IMG/VR virus record: IMGVR_UViG_3300032246_000245
Span: 1 to 34,141 of that record
DNA: 34,141 bases
Reading direction: 5' to 3' (one strand)
Source of the DNA: a virus
The notes below the pieces were generated by a model that had not been told where the DNA came from, did no database searches, and was given only the letters and a program-made list of their open reading frames with translations. The position numbers and the translations under genes were made by a program. Below, piece after piece: positions 24,735 to 31,077 of the stretch. Every line of letters starts with the position of its first letter. The first letter of the stretch is position 1.

Positions 24735-25019
24735 TTACTCCTGTTCTATCCATTTTAGCAGTTCTTCAGCTTCTTGCACGGAATTTACCCTTGCCAAATG
24801 CCCACCTTTCCAGTTAGCAAATAATGCTAATTGTTGTGGGGTCAATCGTTTGTTATCACCATCTTTAACTTCGATTAAAATAGTGTGTCCTGCATAAGCA
24901 ACCATAAGGTCTGGGATTCCTCCACCGACCATGTGCAAAAGAAATACATCAGCACCCATTTTTCGTAGTGCTTTAACAACATCACCTTGATTTTTATCAA
25001 CTTTTTTTGCGTATGCCAT
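24735..25019 (-). CDS. VRR-NUC-type nuclease
   Basis: A 94-residue nuclease of the PD-(D/E)XK superfamily. GGGIPDLMV (32-40, Asp37) and ILIEVKDG (47-54, Glu50 and Lys52) form the active site; RLTPQQLALFANWKGG (58-73) is the usual following helix of VRR-NUC proteins. Such small phage nucleases may resolve DNA junctions or act in recombination. It is the first minus-strand gene left of the plus-strand island, 46 bases from the phosphoesterase start. Confidence 0.82.
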   Translation of the reverse strand: MAYAKKVDKNQGDVVKALRKMGADVFLLHMVGGGIPDLMVAYAGHTILIEVKDGDNKRLTPQQLALFANWKGGHLARVNSVQEAEELLKWIEQE

Positions 25020-25065
25020 ATTTTAGGTTAGTATTTGGTAACTTAACAAGTATAAGGGGTAATTA

Positions 25066-26025
25066 ATGGCTGGTTATCATTTATCGGATGAAGAATGGAT
25101 TGCCGAATGGAAAAAGATAGGCAGCCCCCAAAAGTTTGCAGAAATTCATAAAAATGATGTTAGGTCAGTCTATAACCGTAGGCGGTCAATAGAAAGCAGA
25201 CTTGGCGTTGAATTACCTTCATTTAATGACAACAGAGTTTCTCAAGCCAAAAAAATACAACAAACAGAAGGACATACTCGTAGAGGTTTTGACATTGAAA
25301 AAGGCCGAGTTATTGTGTTTTCTGACGCACATTTTTGGCCTGACATTACCACTACCGCATTTAAAGCCCTTATAGAAACTATTAAAGAATACAAACCAAC
25401 TGCCATTATTTGTAATGGTGACGCATTTGACGGTGCTGGAATTAGTCGCCATCCACGCATGGACTTTGACAAATTACCTAGTGTTAAAGAAGAATTAGAA
25501 GCCTGTCAACATTATTTAGGATTAATTGAAGAAGTTGCAAAAGGCGCTTCTATGTATTGGCCTTTGGGCAACCACGATATGCGCTTTACTTCAAATGTAG
25601 TTAACTTTTTACCTGCTTTTGAAGGAGTACCTGGCACTAGCTTAAAAGAATATTTCCCACGCTGGCAACCTTGTTGGTCGGTATGGCTAAATGAAGATGT
25701 TTGCATTAAACACCGTTGGAAAGGTGGCTGGACAGGCGGTAGAAACAATGCAGTTAACGCTGGTGTGTCTATGGTTACTGGACATACTCATGTATTGTCT
25801 AGCATCCCTTTTAATGATTACAACGGCACACGCTATGGCGTACAAACAGGTACTTTAGCTGACCCAAATGGCCCGCAATTTGCGTACACAGAAGACACTC
25901 CTAAAGATTGGAATAGTGGCTTTGTAATGCTTACATTTGAAAGAAGTAAACTATTGCAACCTGAGATGATTAAAGTTTGGGGCGAGGATGAAGTAGAGTT
26001 TAGAGGCAAAATTATTAGCGTATGA
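25066..26025 (+). CDS. Calcineurin-like metallophosphoesterase with N-terminal HTH-like region
   Basis: A 319-residue enzyme with the full metallophosphoesterase set: FSDAHFWPD (Asp87, His89), NGDAFDG (118-119), GNHD (168-171) and GHTH (239-242). The first 45 residues (SDEEWIAEWKKIGSPQKFAE...VYNRRRSIESRL) look like a helix-turn-helix, so it may act on DNA or RNA, for example as a nuclease or phosphatase. The ribosome site AAGGGG precedes the ATG. It runs opposite to all neighbours except the SprT-like gene, with which it shares an ATGA overlap. Confidence 0.85.
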   Translation: MAGYHLSDEEWIAEWKKIGSPQKFAEIHKNDVRSVYNRRRSIESRLGVELPSFNDNRVSQAKKIQQTEGHTRRGFDIEKGRVIVFSDAHFWPDITTTAFKALIETIKEYKPTAIICNGDAFDGAGISRHPRMDFDKLPSVKEELEACQHYLGLIEEVAKGASMYWPLGNHDMRFTSNVVNFLPAFEGVPGTSLKEYFPRWQPCWSVWLNEDVCIKHRWKGGWTGGRNNAVNAGVSMVTGHTHVLSSIPFNDYNGTRYGVQTGTLADPNGPQFAYTEDTPKDWNSGFVMLTFERSKLLQPEMIKVWGEDEVEFRGKIISV

Positions 26026-26369
26026 AGCTAACCCCAGCTATTCTTCGTAATCTGTATTCAGCAATTTATTGCATGAAACCATTTGACCGTTGGAATATGC
26101 CTTTGCCAGAGGAAGTTAACTTTGTTGTCAATAAAGACCAAGAAGTAATGGGTACTTATTTATACGACACAGGTGAAGAATACGAACATATTATTACTAT
26201 TTCTTCTGCACGGTGTGGACATCTTGACACGGTAATTCGAGTTCTTTGCCATGAGTGCATCCACATGAGTCGGCACAAGACATCTCGGTGGACACATCAC
26301 GATAAAAGTTTTCGTAAAAGAGCCGCCCAAATTTCGTCTGAACTTGGTTTTGATGCGCTGGAATTGTAG
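26022..26369 (+). CDS. SprT-like zinc metallopeptidase
   Basis: A 115-residue protein with HECIH (77-81), an HExxH zinc-binding active site, and a downstream His pair THHDKSF (91-97), as in SprT-like proteases. SprT/Spartan relatives cut DNA-protein crosslinks in eukaryotes; the bacterial role is unclear. Here it is coupled by ATGA overlap to the phosphoesterase, suggesting a shared job, perhaps DNA repair or removal of host proteins from DNA. This link is inference. Confidence 0.8.
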   Translation: MKLTPAILRNLYSAIYCMKPFDRWNMPLPEEVNFVVNKDQEVMGTYLYDTGEEYEHIITISSARCGHLDTVIRVLCHECIHMSRHKTSRWTHHDKSFRKRAAQISSELGFDALEL

Positions 26370-26405
26370 CTTCAGCCTTTAAGCGGTCTTCCGTAGTGAA
26401 TGTCG

Positions 26406-26699
26406 TCATTCGCTAGTTCCTTTTCCAAGTCTTTTATCTTGTCGTTCCAATAACGCCTCGCAGGTAATCCCGTGTTTATCTTCCCAAGCGTTGACACCCA
26501 TTCGGTGAAGACTATCATTTCCATTCCTATGGTGTTCTGGGCATAATGCAAGCACAGGGGATGCAGACCGAACATTTCCATATCTCCTAACATGATGGAG
26601 TTCTGACGGAGTGCCTTCAAACCCATAGACTTCGGCGCATAAAATACATCCGAGTTCGGCAATCTTGTTAAGACGCTTCTTTTCATCTTTTGTAGCCAT
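26406..26699 (-). CDS. Ref-like HNH nuclease
   Basis: A 97-residue protein with CILC (18-21), ELHHVRRYG (33-41), ALCPEHHRNG (51-60) and NDSLHRMGVNAWEDKHG (61-77), the pattern of phage P1 Ref, a RecA-dependent HNH endonuclease, and of its short phage relatives. Four Cys/His residues bind zinc. Only the catalytic module is present here; P1 Ref has an additional N-terminal part. It overlaps the next nuclease gene by 17 bases. Confidence 0.82.
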   Translation of the reverse strand: MATKDEKKRLNKIAELGCILCAEVYGFEGTPSELHHVRRYGNVRSASPVLALCPEHHRNGNDSLHRMGVNAWEDKHGITCEALLERQDKRLGKGTSE

Positions 26700-27075
26700 C
26701 AGCTAGTTCGTACCATTGTTGATAAAACTTTTTAAACATTTGTGTGCCAACACCTAGTTGAATACATGGGCCTTCAGGTTGCACTCTAAAAAACTTGTCA
26801 ACTTTCATGCCATCATCAGAATGACCATAAACAATAATAACAATAAAACCTTCTTTTGCTGCTAATGCTTGCAATAATCTTTGCTGACCATAACTAACTT
26901 TTTCACCTTCGTAGTTATCATCTTTTGGGCGCTTCCATTCCATTATTAAGAATTGCCCATTTCTTTCGCATATACCATCTATGTCGCTAGGAGAAAACTT
27001 TTCATTACTAGGTATTAACCCTATAAGTTCTCCATAATCCACAACCTTTGGAAACATAGTACGCATTGATTTCAT
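26683..27075 (-). CDS. PD-(D/E)XK nuclease-like protein
   Basis: A 130-residue protein with the core SDIDGICERNGQFLIMEWKR (Asp31/33, Glu46, Lys48) and a downstream YGQQRLLQALA helix, i.e. the restriction-endonuclease-type fold. It is of the short kind found in phage replication/recombination regions; the substrate is not known. It forms one unit with the Ref-like gene (17-bp overlap) and the 59-aa gene (ATGA overlap). Confidence 0.75.
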   Translation of the reverse strand: MKSMRTMFPKVVDYGELIGLIPSNEKFSPSDIDGICERNGQFLIMEWKRPKDDNYEGEKVSYGQQRLLQALAAKEGFIVIIVYGHSDDGMKVDKFFRVQPEGPCIQLGVGTQMFKKFYQQWYELADGYKR

Positions 27076-27251
27076 TGCTTAATCCATTGTTCTTTCAATG
27101 CCCTTACGCTTGCTATTTCAAGTCTAATAGTTTCGTCAGCTAATTCATGGGCTATTTTTGTAGCTTTTTCATAATCCCATTTAAGTGTGGCGTTATGGTA
27201 TTTTTTAAGAAGTTTTTGAATTTTAAGGTAATTTTCTGAGTAATCACTCAT
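27072..27251 (-). CDS. Small helical protein, unknown
   Basis: A 59-residue ORF found by direct reading: MSDYSENYLKIQKLLKKYHN and on to VRALKEQWIKQ, all helix-forming. It is joined by ATGA overlaps both upstream (27248-27251) and downstream (27072-27075), so the chain of genes is unbroken. The function is unknown. Confidence 0.75.
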   Translation of the reverse strand: MSDYSENYLKIQKLLKKYHNATLKWDYEKATKIAHELADETIRLEIASVRALKEQWIKQ

Positions 27252-27577
27252 TTGGTTAGTCTTTCAATATTACGGTTGTTAGCTTGTTCTGTGCGCCAGG
27301 CTTCAAATCTCATCTTGGCTGCTTCTAGTTGCCATTTTAACGCTTCTGTTTGTTCAGTTGCCGTTCCAATAGCTTTGCATAAATCTTGGTACTCTTGGCT
27401 GCGATAAGCCTCTCTTTCTTGCGCCCCCAAAGACTGTTCGTCTGTTTGCGCCATTTTAATCGCCTTAAGAGAACTTTTAAACGCTTCAAGTTGGGCCAAT
27501 TCACCCTTTGCTTTAGCATACGCTGGCGCAGTTTTGAATATGAAGTCGATTGCGTCATTTGGGTCATAGTCTTTCAT
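27248..27577 (-). CDS. Conserved phage protein with EAWRTEQANNR motif
   Basis: A 109-residue helical protein. The block GAQEREAYRSQEYQDLCKA (about 51-69) and WQLEAAKMRFEAWRTEQANN (82-101) match a family common in phages of proteobacteria (forms of 'AQEREAY...WRTxEANNR'), which has no proven function. A ribosome site GGA precedes the ATG, which starts immediately after the Mom-like stop (27578). Confidence 0.7.
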   Translation of the reverse strand: MKDYDPNDAIDFIFKTAPAYAKAKGELAQLEAFKSSLKAIKMAQTDEQSLGAQEREAYRSQEYQDLCKAIGTATEQTEALKWQLEAAKMRFEAWRTEQANNRNIERLTK

Positions 27578-28237
27578 TTAAATTCCAAATAGTAAAGTTT
27601 GCGTTTGAACAGAACCACCAGAATCATATTTTTTGCTATCACCTTTTGGGTATGGTTCTATTTTGTATTTCAACAATTTGTTCATTTCTTTTTTTTGTTT
27701 TTTATCACCATGAAAATATATATACCTATGTTTTCTACTTCTTTCGGTGTAATAAAAATCATCACCATACTTTTCTTTAATGCTTTCTAAAGTCATTCCA
27801 TCGCTAATTGTTTTACTGTGTTTATGTTCTAATCCTTTTATAGTCCAATCAACTCTATTTGCAGAAAGTCCTGTATATAAAAAATTAGTAGCTTGATAAA
27901 CATAACCTACATGGCCTTGGCCCATATCGGCATAAGAAACAACAATGGTTGGTTTTGGTAATTGTTTAATAGAATTTGCAACTAAAAAACTTGCTTGATT
28001 TTTGGCGTTATCCATTAAACAAACTCTATTTAATTCCAAAACTTTATCTGAATATTCTTTTCCACAAATTCCCATACACAAAGATGGAGAAGCTGGAATT
28101 CCATAAGTGACTACACCAATTAATTGATTGTTTTCATAAAGACCATAAGCAAACATAATTTGTGGAATTCTTTTTGCGTAATGTTTTTCAAGTAACCAAG
28201 GGGCTACTTCTTCGTTTTTGATTGGCAACACAATCAT
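27578..28237 (-). CDS. Mom-like DNA modification protein
   Basis: A 219-residue protein of the Mom/GNAT-like type. Marks: LELNRVCL (67-74), NQASFLVANSI (80-90), SYADMGQGHVGYVYQATNF (101-119), and KHRYIYF (169-175). In phage Mu, Mom converts adenine to a modified base that blocks many restriction enzymes. I take ATG 28237, the second Met of the longest ORF, because it overlaps the stop of the upstream membrane gene as ATGA; the 16 residues before it are out of place. Mu needs the Com regulator, which I do not see. Whether the modification is identical is not known. Confidence 0.85.
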   Translation of the reverse strand: MIVLPIKNEEVAPWLLEKHYAKRIPQIMFAYGLYENNQLIGVVTYGIPASPSLCMGICGKEYSDKVLELNRVCLMDNAKNQASFLVANSIKQLPKPTIVVSYADMGQGHVGYVYQATNFLYTGLSANRVDWTIKGLEHKHSKTISDGMTLESIKEKYGDDFYYTERSRKHRYIYFHGDKKQKKEMNKLLKYKIEPYPKGDSKKYDSGGSVQTQTLLFGI

Positions 28238-28380
28238 TTGAGGGCCAACCACAATCCAATCTGGGCAAAGGCATAGCCACCCCAAATCATAGCGTTAGAT
28301 GTAGCGCCTTTTTTTAATTGTGCAATACAAACAATTAAATATCCAAGTCCTGTTGCCCCAACAATGATTTTTTCCAACAC
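28234..28380 (-). CDS. Small two-TM membrane protein coupled to the Mom-like gene (GTG start)
   Basis: A 48-residue ORF found by direct reading: two hydrophobic helices (about residues 5-20 and 31-47) around LKKGATSNA. It starts with GTG at 28380 after AAAGGGG, and its TGA overlaps the Mom-like ATG (28234-28237), so translation of the two is coupled. No family was recognised. A 46-base overlap with the 70-aa gene suggests heavy compaction. Possible roles are a small membrane inhibitor, or an uptake/anchor partner of the modification step; neither is shown. Confidence 0.6.
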   Translation of the reverse strand: MLEKIIVGATGLGYLIVCIAQLKKGATSNAMIWGGYAFAQIGLWLALK

Positions 28381-28547
28381 CCTTTTTCCCCTTTGTTGCC
28401 TAATTTAAATTGTTCGTAAAAATCATCCCACATTTTTTGAGAAAATTTTGTTTTAAGAATATATTTTCTAAATTCTTTTAAACCCATTTCATATCTATAT
28501 TTAATGAGTTGCCTTACTCCACACTCATGTTTAGCTTGTTCATACAT
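28335..28547 (-). CDS. Small conserved phage protein (ECGVRQLIKYR type)
   Basis: A 70-residue protein, ECGVRQLIKYRYEMGLKEFR (8-27), then FYEQFKLGNKGEKGCW (about 43-58), a pattern I recall from many small phage proteins of unknown role. It overlaps the upstream gene by 34 bases. No ribosome site is evident, so it is likely coupled. Confidence 0.65.
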   Translation of the reverse strand: MYEQAKHECGVRQLIKYRYEMGLKEFRKYILKTKFSQKMWDDFYEQFKLGNKGEKGCWKKSLLGQQDLDI

Positions 28548-28885
28548 TTAGCTTTTAATGTTGCATAGGTGTCGTAGCCGTTGCCCATGATGCCCAACTC
28601 CCTAGCTTTAGCTTCAATACCTTCATTACTAAACATCCATTTCTTGTCAATTTTTTCTTTTTTGGGTTCAATAACCAATTCATCTTCCCAGCGTTCAGCG
28701 TTAAGCCAAGTGCTTGCATGGGGTATAAATTCTAACTCAGTTTCTTTTGTTTTCCAGTATAGACAATGTTCATCTATTGCTTTGCAAGCGTCTAATTGCT
28801 GTTGTTCTGTAAGTCGTGCAAATGCTTTTCTGGCTACTGCTTTGGCTACTTTTCTAGGATATAAAGCCCAAAATTCGTCAAACAT
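28514..28885 (-). CDS. Replication-associated domain protein (FWALYPRK/HASTWLN)
   Basis: A 123-residue protein. DEFWALYPRKVAKAVARKAF (3-22) and FIPHASTWLNAERWEDELVI (53-72) form a domain usually found at the C-terminus of phage replisome-organiser or DnaT-like proteins. Here the domain stands alone with a short charged tail; no primase, helicase or polymerase is recognised elsewhere, so the phage probably depends on the host replisome, and this could be the loader. That is an inference. Confidence 0.7.
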   Translation of the reverse strand: MFDEFWALYPRKVAKAVARKAFARLTEQQQLDACKAIDEHCLYWKTKETELEFIPHASTWLNAERWEDELVIEPKKEKIDKKWMFSNEGIEAKARELGIMGNGYDTYATLKAKCMNKLNMSVE

Positions 28886-28997
28886 TTCTGTGATACCTGT
28901 CGTTAGGGTTGGTAATCATACTTTTAAGAAGGTCATCAATAGTACTAAACCATTGAATGACTTTCATGCCATCATGCGTGTATATCGTAAAACTCAT
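28878..28997 (-). CDS. Micro-protein, 39 aa
   Basis: Found by direct reading: MSFTIYTHDGMKVIQWFSTI followed by DDLLKSMITNPNDRYHRNV. It begins in an ATGA overlap with the preceding 23-aa gene and ends 8 bases inside the replication-domain gene. The size and unbroken coupling support it; function unknown. Confidence 0.6.
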   Translation of the reverse strand: MSFTIYTHDGMKVIQWFSTIDDLLKSMITNPNDRYHRNV

Positions 28998-29065
28998 ATA
29001 CCGTATGCAAACATAATCCCCAAAAATGCACCTAACAAACAAGCGTATATAAAATCTTTATTCAT
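28994..29065 (-). CDS. Micro membrane peptide, 23 aa
   Basis: A 23-residue ORF: MNKDFIYACLLGAFLGIMFA plus YGI, one membrane helix. It has a full ribosome site (AAGGGG, six bases, ATG) and an ATGA overlap with the following micro-gene. It is the first gene of the leftward operon after the noncoding stretch. Confidence 0.55.
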   Translation of the reverse strand: MNKDFIYACLLGAFLGIMFAYGI

Positions 29066-29367
29066 TTAATTCCCCTTAAATGTGTACTCGTTATTGAGTA
29101 AATGTAGTTTGCCCTATAGGTTTTAAAGAATCCACTAGTATTTGTACCTAGTTGCTTTAATACCACTTCCAAGAGGTTTAAGCACACCTAGCCTACCTAA
29201 GTGTGCCTTCAAATGCTTCCATTGAGGAATCGCATCACCCGACAGTCTTGCATGGTATAGGCACTATCTTCGCCACCTATGTTGCGCTGTTTCAACCATT
29301 ACCCCCAGTAGCGCTGTAAATCCTATCCCCTGGTATGTCGTTAGAGCCTCGAGATAGGAAAGTGAGT
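29066..29367. other. Noncoding stretch with hairpins between repressor and leftward operon
   Basis: About 300 bases without a convincing ORF on either strand. It contains a stem-loop of ten positions with nine pairs (29182-29206), two copies of GCGCTGT (29284-29290 and 29311-29317), and a 7-base inverted repeat TCCTATC/GATAGGA (29321-29327, 29351-29357). It should hold the leftward promoter and perhaps a regulatory RNA or the origin; none can be named. Confidence 0.6.
29182..29206. repeat. Stem-loop in the noncoding stretch
   Basis: Arms GCACACCTAG and CTAAGTGTGC (nine of ten positions pair) with a 5-base loop. No T-tract follows on either strand, so it is not an intrinsic terminator; an operator, RNA structure or processing site is possible. 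Confidence 0.65.
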
Positions 29368-29652
29368 TTACTCTATATCTTGTTCTTTTTGTAAACCAAA
29401 AGGATTGGGGTTTTCCAGTAGTTCAGGCCATATTAACCAAAAACTGTTTGGAAACAAGTCTTTACGATTGACAAGACCATGTGATTCTTTTTCTATTCTT
29501 GCGCCCAAAAACATATATTTGTCGGCTGGAATACCCCTAACACGCCAGTTAGATACGGCAGCAGGGTCTATTTTGCACATCTTAGCTACCTTTGCAGTAC
29601 CACCTAAAAGGTCAATAATTGCGCTATCAGTTAGTTTTAATTTAGTGTCCAT
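29368..29652 (-). CDS. YdaS/Cro-like HTH transcriptional regulator
   Basis: A 94-residue protein with a helix-turn-helix at residues 10-40: IIDLLGGTAKVAKMCKIDPA then AVSNWRVRGIPADK. This is the YdaS/Cro-like family of phage and toxin-antitoxin repressors. It faces the early rightward operon across a 111-bp control region, in the place of a repressor. A YdaT-like toxin partner is not seen. It probably regulates its own promoter and the early genes. Confidence 0.82.
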   Translation of the reverse strand: MDTKLKLTDSAIIDLLGGTAKVAKMCKIDPAAVSNWRVRGIPADKYMFLGARIEKESHGLVNRKDLFPNSFWLIWPELLENPNPFGLQKEQDIE

Positions 29653-29689
29653 TCACGCAGTTTAACTTATTTGTTGTTTATTTGCATAG

Positions 29690-29718
29690 ACTTTACTTTT
29701 TTTATTTTCTTGTGTTAA
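29690..29718 (-). promoter_or_regulatory. Predicted leftward promoter of the repressor gene
   Basis: On the minus strand, TTAACA (29713-29718) and TAAAGT (29690-29695) are separated by exactly 17 bases: 5 of 6 and 4 of 6 matches to the sigma-70 consensus. The start would be about 30 bases before the repressor ATG at 29652. Not tested. Confidence 0.55.
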
Positions 29719-29726
29719 TATTCTTA

Positions 29727-29744
29727 CATAGCAATTTCGCTATG
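29727..29744. promoter_or_regulatory. Inverted repeat, candidate operator in the control region
   Basis: CATAGC, six bases, GCTATG: a perfect 6-base inverted repeat between the predicted leftward promoter and the ribosome site of the first rightward gene. Placement suits binding by the YdaS/Cro-like regulator; it could alternatively fold as a leader hairpin. Confidence 0.5.
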
Positions 29745-29763
29745 ACTTTTAAGGGGAACTTAA

Positions 29764-29964
29764 ATGGATGAATTACACCAACTAATGCTTGAACATGAGG
29801 AGTTTTTAGAAAAAGCCCTCGACAACATGGAGTACGGTGCTTTGCTGACTGACGATGAAGTAGCTTGTATTCGTCAAGCCTGTGGCAAACCAAACAAACG
29901 CAAAAACCCAGTATTGACAGAAATGTTTAATGACTTTGGCAATATTTTTAGAGGTGCAGCATGA
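29764..29964 (+). CDS. First rightward early gene, unknown
   Basis: A 66-residue protein: MDELHQLMLEHEEFLEKALD, then TDDEVACIRQACGKPNK (29-45). Helical and acidic in its first half, basic after. It follows a strong ribosome site AAGGGGAA and the operator-like repeat. Small acidic early proteins of this kind are common but I cannot name a function. It overlaps the next ATG as ATGA. Confidence 0.7.
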   Translation: MDELHQLMLEHEEFLEKALDNMEYGALLTDDEVACIRQACGKPNKRKNPVLTEMFNDFGNIFRGAA

Positions 29965-30221
29965 AAGCATTTCCAGGTATGGATATTAGGGCGCAATATG
30001 AAGGTTCTTGGGATGATAAATTTTTAGTTCCATTTACAGGAATGGATTTGCGTGATTACTTTGCAGCCAAAGCTATGCAAGCAATTATGACAAATGACAC
30101 TTTATTAATAGAGGCTTCTGAATATAGAGATACTGGTTCTGAATTTTCAGTTGCAACATTAGCTTATGAACAAGCTGATGCAATGATAAAAATTAGGGAG
30201 ATAAAAATTGAATCAATCTGA
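29961..30221 (+). CDS. Conserved early phage protein (GMDLRDYFAAKAMQ type)
   Basis: An 86-residue protein with the segment GMDLRDYFAAKAMQAIMTND (27-46) and AYEQADAMIKIREIKIE at the C-terminus, a pattern often seen in small phage proteins near recombination genes, with no known function. It overlaps both neighbours. Confidence 0.7.
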   Translation: MKAFPGMDIRAQYEGSWDDKFLVPFTGMDLRDYFAAKAMQAIMTNDTLLIEASEYRDTGSEFSVATLAYEQADAMIKIREIKIESI

Positions 30222-30672
30222 GAGTATTGCTAACTTAGCCAAAGCGCTATCAATCGTACAGGGAAAACTTACTTATGCGACCAAAGATTCTTCAAATCCG
30301 TTCTTCAAGTCTAAATATGCTGATTTGGAGTCTGTTTGGGACAGTTGTCGCAGTCTTCTTTCTGAAAACGGCCTCTCTGTTATACAAATGCCTGGCAATT
30401 ACTTTGAAGGGCGTATGTGGCTGGTAACTAAACTGTGCCATGCGTCTGGCGAATGGATTGAACAAGAGATGTCGTTTCCAGTTGGTAAACCAGATAGCCA
30501 AGGAGTTGTAAAAACCGATGCACATAGTTGCATGGCAGCAATAACTTATATGCGTAGAGGCGCATTAGCAGCTTTTGTGGGCATTGTTCAAGCTGACGAT
30601 GACGGCAACACAGCATCAAACAAAGTTGTAGAAAATTTTAAACCAGCAGTAGTTAAAGCAAAGGAAATTTAA
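30208..30672 (+). CDS. ERF-family single-strand annealing protein
   Basis: A 154-residue recombinase of the ERF family. NPFFKSKYADLESVWDSCRS (30-49) and AITYMRRGALAAFVGIVQAD (111-130) are its conserved blocks. ERF proteins anneal complementary single strands, giving RecA-independent recombination and genome circularisation. It starts at TTG 30208, preceded by AGGGAG; no ATG suits. The SSB-like gene and the RecB-like exonuclease downstream complete a recombination set. Confidence 0.88.
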   Translation: MNQSESIANLAKALSIVQGKLTYATKDSSNPFFKSKYADLESVWDSCRSLLSENGLSVIQMPGNYFEGRMWLVTKLCHASGEWIEQEMSFPVGKPDSQGVVKTDAHSCMAAITYMRRGALAAFVGIVQADDDGNTASNKVVENFKPAVVKAKEI

Positions 30673-30674
30673 TC

Positions 30675-30929
30675 ATGGCTTACATTCCAAAGGAGGGTAG
30701 CGGTTCGCTATTCAAAAATGATAGGAAAGAAACTCAAACGCACCCTGACTATACAGGCACAATTATGGTTAACAATAAAATACATTACCTTTCGGCTTGG
30801 GTTAAAGAAGGCGCTAAAGGGAAGTTTTTTAGCGTTTCTATTGGAAAAGAAAAAGCGCCCATAGGATTTAAACCTGCTGGGTCAGATGAGTTACCACGCA
30901 ACACCATTGAAGATGATGTTCCATTCTAA
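30675..30929 (+). CDS. Small SSB-like protein with acidic DDVPF tip
   Basis: An 84-residue protein. The segment MVNNKIHYLSAWVKEGAKGK then FFSVSIGKEK (31-60) is a beta-type core like the small ssDNA-binding proteins of phages. The C-terminal residues are DDVPF, an SSB-type tip of the form DDIPF that recruits partner proteins. It follows the ERF gene directly. Whether it binds single-stranded DNA is inferred. Confidence 0.7.
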   Translation: MAYIPKEGSGSLFKNDRKETQTHPDYTGTIMVNNKIHYLSAWVKEGAKGKFFSVSIGKEKAPIGFKPAGSDELPRNTIEDDVPF

Positions 30930-30939
30930 GGAGAATGTT

Positions 30940-31068
30940 ATGAAAAAAGCATTATTAGCCGTTGTATTGGTAGGTATTGCAGTTGTGGCCCACGCACAGT
31001 ATGCAAATTGCTGGCAACAGTATGTTTGCGGTGGTGGCGGTTGTCAATGGGTAACTATTTGTCGATAG
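30940..31068 (+). CDS. Small secreted cysteine-rich peptide
   Basis: A 42-residue protein. Residues 1-19 form a signal peptide (MKKALLAVVLVGIAVVAHA, AHA at the cleavage point). The mature part, 23 residues, holds four Cys (24, 31, 36, 41) plus two Trp and a GGGG run, suggesting two disulfides in the periplasm. AAGGAG precedes the ATG at 30940. A longer ORF from 30886 is open but its upstream part overlaps the SSB-like gene. Function unknown; candidates are superinfection exclusion or a cell-wall-active peptide. Confidence 0.78.
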   Translation: MKKALLAVVLVGIAVVAHAQYANCWQQYVCGGGGCQWVTICR

Positions 31069-31077
31069 GAGATAGCC

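Noticed and set aside
25020-25065. Promoter pair between the VRR nuclease and the phosphoesterase.
   Set aside because: Best matches place the -10 box next to the start codon, too close for a usable transcript.
26372-26686. 104-aa minus-strand ORF over the Ref-like gene.
   Set aside because: Another frame of the same DNA; the Ref-like frame has the HNH motifs and this one has none.
28238-28285. Longer start of the Mom-like protein (MGWLCLCPD).
   Set aside because: These 16 residues are the out-of-frame reading of the overlapping micro-gene, and ATG 28237 has the coupling signal.
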